From: Tridacna crocea
Taxonomy: Eukaryota; Mollusca; Bivalvia; Cardiida; Cardiidae
Direction of reading: 5' to 3'
Assembly (NCBI GenBank): GCA_943736015.1
Contig: OX031070.1
Location: forward strand, 42,184,173 to 42,248,172
DNA length: 64,000 nucleotides
Under the pieces are notes generated by a model that did not search any database, was not told the DNA's origin, and was given only the letters and a program-made list of their open reading frames with translations. Below, piece after piece: positions 27,101 to 36,100 of this stretch. The position numbers and the translations under genes are program-made. Each line of letters begins with the position of its first letter. Positions within the stretch are counted from its first letter, which is position 1.

Positions 27101-30100
27101 TTACCTAGAGGAGATAGATTTTTATGATAAAATATAGACTTTTAAATTAACATTTTATTCTGCCGTTTCTAAATATTATTTTCATGCACGCTAAATGACC
27201 ACAGATATTGATGCGCCATAAAACACCAATTAATAATAATTATAATAATCATCATCATTTAAATGCCTCTTTGGCAGACATGTCCATTGTGAAGAATGAG
27301 CCTGTGGCCTCTAACTCACATATACATTTAGAAAGATGGTAACTGCTGAGATTTGCGGAATAGCCTTCATGAAAACGTAGATGTTAAAGGATATTTACCG
27401 ATGAGTTAGGTGTCATAATCCTGAATAGAAATTTTAAAGTTTGTAGAGTGATCATTTAGAGAGAATCTCTTTACTTTCAGGCCTCTGAGTATCTCAAATG
27501 GTTATGTATGAGGAATCTGGTTCTGAAGTATGTGAAATTTACCACCCCAGCCAAGAAGTCACAGGTATAAATCTGTAATTATTTATCAGACATCAAAATT
27601 TTAGATTTGTCGAAATTCAAAGCATTGGGAAATGACATATGTAGTTATATTCAAAACGTAATCAATCAAATATTTGGAGAACCTTGAGGCCACATTTTCA
27701 GTTTAATACTCCTGAACGGTCAGAGTGTTTGTATTGATAATATCTGGTGTGAGTTTGAAAATGGATTGCATAGGGTAAAAAACTAGGTCGCTAGTTCAAA
27801 TTATTGGATAACCTAGTGTACGTTTTAGAGGCCTAATTTTCAGTCCAATAGCTATGAAGATTTGTCAAAATGTTTGTCTTGATAATATTTTGTAGGAGTT
27901 TAAAAATGGGTCATGAACTACGTTAATCTTTGAAATACTAGTACCTTATTTACACTCTTAGAGGCCACATTTTTTGGAACAACATGCCTGAAGAACGGTC
28001 AAAATATTTGTCTTTGTAACATCTCGTCATGGCCCTCTTGTTGTCACTGTTGTTTTAGTTTTCATTCTTATCAAATCAGGAATATATTCCTCTTCTGATT
28101 GCAGATGGAGCAAAAAGTAGTGGCAGAAAGACTATTTAAAGGCAAAAAGGACAGCTATCTTCACAGTGTTAAAGATTATTTCTCTGACAATAGATTAGGT
28201 ACCCTTTCTAGCATTTCTTCTTTTTATCTCGGCTCTTTTTGAAGAAAACATAGAGGTATATCTTCATACATTGTGTTGCCATAGCACTGGTTGTCATCTG
28301 TATCCTGTGTTGTTGTCTTGTGAAGTCGTTTGACATTTACACATTTTTTCTGTTATTACTTAAAATTATGTACTGCAAGTTTTAAGGTGGGTATTTAGAT
28401 TTTTACAAATCATCAACGATTAAGAATCATAAGATTACAAAAAAAAAATGATGGTGTTCCCTTGAAAGGCTGCGTAGCCTCTTAAGGTACTTTTAGATTA
28501 ATTTGCACCAGAAATCAAAAACACATTGTGGGAATGTCAGTGACTGGCATGTGACTAATGACGCTTAAATTCCATAACATAACAAATATGTAATTATTTC
28601 CATAATTTCTTCTTTGGATGCTGTTTGAAGCTTTGTTTGTGTACTTCTGGTATGTAAATGAGCAAACTGTTCATATAAAAATAGAAAGTGTTTCTCGTCG
28701 GTGTTGACCTGGGCCATAGTAAATCTCTAAGACTCGGGATTGTGTGGTAAAGGGTGAAAAAAGTGTTAAATACCATGCAGCTAATTATCACATGTTTAAT
28801 TTTATCTTGGGCTTACTATAATTTTAGCTGCCAACAAGATCTATATTTCAGCTGCTAATTATAATTATAATTTTTGCTCCTTACTGTAATTTCAGCTGCA
28901 CATCATGAGACACTAAGAACAACAACATTCAACGTTATTAAACAACATGATGAGACAGTCAAGGTAAACGGAAATAAATAAGATCCTTTAACCCTTTTAA
29001 AGTTTACCAAACAATCCCTGGTTTTTACGACCATGAGTTAGAAGCCTTTGAAAACAATGTGGGAAAAGGAGAAAATGCTGGTAACCAGCATTTTCTCCTT
29101 TTTCCCCACAATGTTTTCCACCCTGCTGGAGACAAATTTCAATTTTTGAGTTATGTTTACATTGTCATCTGCAAATGCTTTCAATTTGGACAAGTCAAAA
29201 ATTTTGTTGTTTGTTAAATAACTCTATTGCAGATAACAGATACTCAGGATTAGTCCAAATCAAAAGCATTTCAGATAAGAAATCAATTGTTGTTTTTTCT
29301 AATCATACTACAAAAAGGTTCCTCCATTAAAGTGTCTATACTGCAAGTTGTTAAAGATTATTTTTCTTTTTAGTGAAATGAAACTTTCTACTTCCGGTGA
29401 ATTAATCCTTTACCAAATGATAAAATTTTAGACTGGTCCAAACTGAAAGCATTTGCAGCAACAAAATAAACCTAACTCAAAAATTTGGTATTTGTTTTCA
29501 GCAGGGTAGAAAACATTGTGGGAAAAGGAGAAAATGCTGGTTACCAGCATTTTCTCCTTTTCCCGCAATGTTTTCAAAGGCTTCTAACTCAGGGCCATAA
29601 AAACCAGGGATTGCTTGGTAAAGGGTTAATTCTAGTAGTGTTAGCATAATCCCAGGAAAAAAACTGTTACAACCGAAATCAACTTAATATTTTTTGAATG
29701 ATTGTATATAGCTTCTCTACGGATTTTATCATTTTAGTACTGCACATATGTGACCAAATATGATCGTCATGGTTACAAGACCAGAAAGAGGGTATTGTTT
29801 CTGACAGACACGACCTTATATGTTTTGGAAGAAAAAGATTTCAAGGTCAAGGACAAAGTTCCATTTTCTTTACTGAATGGTGAGTCACACTGTGTACTAC
29901 AGAGCGATTTTATTTTGATTTTTATACTGCTTTAGTTTTTAGGTGGGGAGATAGTTGAAGCAGGTTATCGGTCTATCTGTCAATAGATGTAATTTTGTGT
30001 CCTTTTCTGCACCTTGAAGCCAAATTGACCAAAATTTAATTCAACCATTTCTAGTACAGGTACTTGTGTTATTCTCATTCTTTTTTGATAACTATGACAG

Positions 30101-33100
30101 AAGCCATAGCCCTTTAACTTTTTTCTCCTAATCCAGTGACAAGACAACAGGCAGCAGAGGTGGGATGGGGTATGTACTTGTCAGCCTTGACAGTCCAAGT
30201 GTTAGTCTTTACCAAATGACTGGTCCAAATTCAAAGCATTTGCAGATGAAAATTTAAATAGAGTTCAAATGATAGAATATGCTTTTAACTCTTTACCAAA
30301 CGACAATTTTTTGGACTGGACTGGACCACAAATTAAATGTTGCCAAAATCATGACTTCTCACTTTGGTAGGGTAGAAAACATAGTGGGAAAAAGATAAAA
30401 TGCTGGGTACCAGCATTTTCTCCTTTCCCTACAGTGTTTTCTACCCTTCCCAAGACAAATTTCAATTTTTGTGTCCCATTAATTTTGTTGTCTTCAAATG
30501 CTTCCAATTTGGACTATTCTAAAATTTTGTTTTTTGGTAAAGAGTTAAATGTTAAAAGTCTCCTCTGATAGACTTTTATTATTACAAGCATCAAAATGAC
30601 CAACTGTGGGGCTTGAATTTGAGTGGCCAGAGAGTCAGAGTTTAACTATTTACCAAGCGACAAAATTTTGATCAAGTCCAAATTGAAAGCACTTGCAAAT
30701 AACAAAATAAATGTGAATCGAGAATTGAATTTTGATTCTGGGAGGGTAGAAAACATGGTGGGAAAAGGAGAAAATGCTGTTTACCAGCATTTTCTCCTTT
30801 TCCCACAATGTTTTCAAAACCTTTCCTTCTCAGGGTCATTAAAAGTTGGGATTGTGTGGAAAAGACTTAAGTCCTACACTCTACCACTTGAGCTGTTTAG
30901 GCATCTGGTGAAGGCTAATGACTTGCTGTTTATAAACATTGCATTTATTTTTCCCTGCTTCAGGAATCCAGACCAGCTCATATACTGACGGGATATTTGT
31001 ACTTGTCGTTGGTACATCAGAAAATGGAACCAAGGTAAGTTCCATTGTTACCGATGAGACATTTGTCTTATTTGAGTGCGTTCACTTTGGCCTGGCCTTA
31101 ATTTCTTTTTCTATTAACCCTTTACCATACAGTGATGGCTTTTAACCCCCCCTGAAAGAGAAGACTATTGAAAAACATTGTTGGAAAAGGAGAAAATGCT
31201 GGTTACCAGCATTTTCTCCTTTTTCCACAATATTTTCTACCCTATTAAAGAAAAATCATTTTGTATGAGCTGCATTGGAACTGTCATGAGCAAATATACT
31301 TTTAATTCTGACAGGTCTAAAATCTTGTTATGTGGTAAAGGGTTAAAGAGTTACCTATTTATTAGAGAACAAAAAGTAGATTGTCTAAGTTGAAGCATTT
31401 CCAATTAATAATAATTAGGCAAAGTAATGGTATACAAAAAAGTTTGGAAAAGGAGAAAAAACTTGGAAGAAGCACTCAACTGGCTGTGAACTTTCTACAA
31501 AAATATAGAATGTGTCTCCCTCTTGCAAGTAACACAGTCGGTAGCATACAGGACTTGAGAAAAGGGGATTGTGGGTTTGAATCCAAAGCTTGGCCGACTT
31601 TTTCCCTAGGATTTATGACAGTCTTTGTAACAGGATTCATCCCCTCTCTCACTGTTTATCGTTGTTTTGATGATGGTTTTTGGTGAAAGCAGCCAGTGGC
31701 TTGGAAAGAATATTATGTTAACTCATTACCAACTGACAAAATTTTTGGCTTGTCCAAATCAACCAGAAATAGGGACACAACAGAAGCCTACCATAACCCT
31801 TACCACACAATCCCGACTTTTAACGACCCTTAGAAAGAAGCCTTCTGAAATCATTATGGGAAAAGGAGAAAATGCTGGTAGTCAGCATTTTCTCCTTTTC
31901 CCACAATGTTTTCTACTTATCCACATTCAAGTTTCATTTTTTTAGCCACATTCATTTTGTCGTCTGCACGTGCTTTGAATTTGAACCAGTCTAAAATTTT
32001 GTCGTTTGGTAAAGAGTTAAAGAATATGTATAATAACCTAACAATTTCTGTGTGTAATTTTGCTTTTTTTCACAAAGGTTGGAAAGGTAATTTTGAACAG
32101 TTTATTTAACCCCTTTTCTGTAAATTGTTACATTAAATGGATTGCATATGCATCATATTTAGATACTTGGGAAAAATGGAGGGGTGTAGAATTTCTTTAT
32201 TCTTATTGGACAAGACACTGTGTCAGTCATTCAAGTTACACATAGAATGTAGTATGTAAACATTTTAAGCAAGGAGGATTAAAAATTTTATAGTTTGGTG
32301 AAGACTTGTTTTTGATAATATCCCTTAGACCATCCTAATGTGGGTTTATGAGATTTTTTTTGCTTTTTTTTAATCTTGAAGGGTAAAAGGGTATGTACAC
32401 ATGTTTATTGTTGTTGAACCTAGAGCTTAATGCTTTCTCCCTTCTGTTGCCCCCACCCCTTTCCATTTAATGTCTTGTGTTGTGTCACCCATTTTGTCAC
32501 CAGACAACTTAAGTATAGAATTTCTTGTGAGTGGAGGAAAATCTGAATTTATAATAACAGCAAAGATCTTAAATAATGATTGAAAATCTTCTGTTAACCC
32601 TTTACCATACAACAAAATTTTAACTCCCAATAACTCACAAACAGAGTTCTATAGAACTAGACCTGATTGAATTGAAAGCGTTTGCAGATGACAGTTTTAA
32701 TGTGGCTCATATGAAATGATTTTTCTTTGATAGGTAAGAAAACAATGTGGGTAAAGGAGAAAATGCTGGTAACCAGCATTTTCTCCTTTACCCACAATGT
32801 TTTCAAAAGCCTTCTCTTTCAAGGGTGTTAAAAGTGGTCATTGTGTGGTACAGGGTTAAGGTAGTCAAAATATGGATTGTGTAACTATATCTTCTGTTTA
32901 ATTTGTGGTCTCACTCAAAAATCAAAAGTATTTCATTTGCATGAATTGTAACTGCAGCCAGTTGAATCACTCATGCATTCTTATATAGACTACATTGAAA
33001 ATTATGTCACATGTACTGGTGCACTGTACAATTTGGAAATTGAGTAAAAGAAAAAAAAAAGATTCATGCGAGGTTTTCACAAGGTAGCAAAGATGCTATG

Positions 33101-36100
33101 CATTGCTAAAAAAGAAATGGTGATTTTGAATCTTGAATAGGAATTATATTGTTGCAGAGTAAAAATTGGTATTGGAAATATCATAGATAAATTAACCCTT
33201 TTCTCCATAGATACTCATTTCTATGCATTGCTTGTAGGAGCCTTTGGAAAACATTGTGGCAAAAGGTGAAATTGCTCGTGACAAGCAATTTCACCTTTTG
33301 CCACAATGTTTTCTACACTATCAAAAAGTCTCATAGACACATAAGAAACAGCTTAATCCTTGCAGTTATTTAGGTTCAATTAGAGATACCATAGAAATAC
33401 CTTATGGGGTAAAGGGTTAGTGATCAAAGAAATGTGACATTTTGTTATGGTTTTGGTAACTACTAGTACATTCTTTCCATTTCTTCATTTGAGGGCCATC
33501 AATCGGTCATCAGTATTTTGAATACATGCACTCTGTTTATAACCAATAGCCCATTATAAGATAACAAAATTTGAGAATTTCAAATCAAAACTATTAGCAG
33601 ATGAAAAAATAGGGTACATGGTACTTGTGATTTGTCAATGAAAGGGCAATAAACATTGTTGGGAAAAGGAGAAAATACATGTAACAAATTTGTTTCTTTC
33701 CCTTGCTATTTCTCAAAATACTATCTACCTCTGGACCAGAAAAGCACAGAGTTGTGTTGTAAACATCCAAATAACCCTTTCCTAAACAATCCCTGGATTT
33801 TACGACCCAGAGGTAGAAGCCTTTTGAAAACATTGTGGGAAAAGGAGAAAATGCTGGTAACCAGCATTTTCTCCTTTTCCCAGAATATTTTCTACCCTAC
33901 TAGAAACAAATTTCAGCTTTTGAATTACGTTTATTTTGTCGTCTGCAAGTGCTTTTAATTTGGATCAGTCTAAATTTAAATTTTGTCGTTTGAGAAAGGG
34001 TTAGACTAGCCAAAAAAGTGTTTCTTTTTTTCAGGGAGACATCATTTTACAGAGTGATAACATTATAGAGACGTTGACAAAACTTGTGATGATTGCTGAT
34101 AAAGAAAATGTATTGAAAATAGCTTCAAATGGAGTGTAAGTGTTGTCTGGAATCTTTTTATAAATCTTTATTGTGAGTTATGTTTCACGAAAGGAAACTG
34201 AAAGCATTTGCAGAAAACAAACTAAAGGTAGTTTAAATGTTGACTTTTTATCTTTGATAAGGCAGAAAACATTTTGGAAAAAGAAGAAAACGCTGGTAAC
34301 CAGCATTTTCTTCTTTTCCCACAACGTTTTCAAAAGCTTATTCTCTCGGTGTTGTTTAAACCCTGGGTTGTGTGGTAAGGGGTTAATAAAGGGAGATAAT
34401 TTTTATACGCCCGTCGAAGACGGGACGTATTATGGGATCACCCGTGGCGGGCGGGCGTCCGGGCTGGCAGGCGGCGTCCAGTTCTTTGTCCGGAGCATAT
34501 CTCCAAAACTATTCTAGCTAGGGTTATGAAATTTCATGGGTGGATAGATCTCATCGAGGGGGAGTGCAGTGCGCAGGAATCATAACTCTTGCTTGCTTAA
34601 TTTTTGAGTTATTGCCCTTTGTTGTTTTTCATACTTGAATTTTGTCCGGAGCATATCTCCAAAACTATACTACCTAGGGTTATGAAATTTTATGGGTGGA
34701 TAGATCTCATCGAGGGGGGGGTGCAGTGCGCAGGAATCATAACTCTAGCTTGCTTAATTTTTGAGTTATTGCCCTTTGTTGTTTTTCATACTTGATTTTT
34801 GTCCGGAGCATATCTCAAAAAGTATACTAGCTAGGGTTATGAAATTTCATGGATGGATAGATCTCATCGAGGGGGAGTGCAGTGCACAGGAATCATAACT
34901 CTAGCTTGCTTAATTTTTGAGTTATTGCCCTTTGTTGTTTTTCATACTTGAATTTTGTCCGGAGCATATCTCCAAAACTATACTACCCAGGGTTATGAAA
35001 TTTCATGGGTGGATAGATCTCATCAAGGGGGAGTGCAGTGTGCAGGAATCATAACTCTTGCTCACTTAATTTTTGAGTTATTGCCCTTTGTTGTTTTTCA
35101 TACTTGAATTTTGTCCGGAGCATATCTCCAAAACTATACTAGCTACGGTTATGAAATTTCATGGGTGGATAGATCTCATCGAGGGGAAGTGCAGTGCGCA
35201 GGAATCATAACTCTTGCTCACTTAATTTTTGAGTTATTGCCCTTTGTTGTTTTCCATACTTGAATTTTGTCCGGAGTATATCTCCAAAACTATACTAGCT
35301 AGGGTTATGAAATTTCATGGGTGGATAGATCTCACCGAGGGGGAGTGCAGTGCGCAGGAATCATAACTCTTGCTTGCTTAATTTTTGAGTTAATGCCCTT
35401 AGTCGTTTTCCATACTTGAATTTTGTCCGGAGCATATCTCCAAAACTATACTAGCTAGGGTTATGAAATTTCATGGGTGGATAGATCTTATTGGATGGGA
35501 GTGCAATGTGCAGGAATCATAACTCTAGCTTGCTTAATTTTTGAGTTATTGCCCTTTGTTGTTTTTCATACTTGAATTTTGTCTGGAGCATATCTCCAAA
35601 ACTATACTACCTACGGTTATGAAATTTCATAGGTGGATAGATCTCACATAGGGGCAGTGCAGTGCTTAGGAATCATAATCCTTGCTTGCTTAATTTTTGA
35701 GCTATTTCCCTTTGTTGTTTTTCATACTTGAATTTTGTCCGGAGCATATCTCCAAAACTATACTAGCTAGGGTTATGAAATTTCATAGGTGGATAGATCT
35801 CATCAAGGGGGAGTGCAGTGCACAGGAATTATAACTCTTGCTCGCTTTATTTTTTTTTTTTTATACTTGAATTTTGTCCAGTGCATGCCCCAGCTTTACA
35901 ACTTGGGGTCAGACGGGCGTATCTTGCGACAATTTGCCGCTCTTGTTCAGTTTCACATCTATTTTACAGAATCACCCATGACCTTGCCAGTGGCAAACAG
36001 GGTTCTATAGAATTCAGTAAAGGGGACACATACAGTGTGAAAAAGGGCAAAAATGGGCAGCTCTGCGTCGTAGGTACTCTACATTTCTTACTTTTTTTTT

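Noticed and set aside
34604-34795. Repeated 60-70 residue frames in the 156-bp array
   Set aside because: The monomer length is a multiple of three, so frames recur; no protein similarity and interrupted by stops between monomers.
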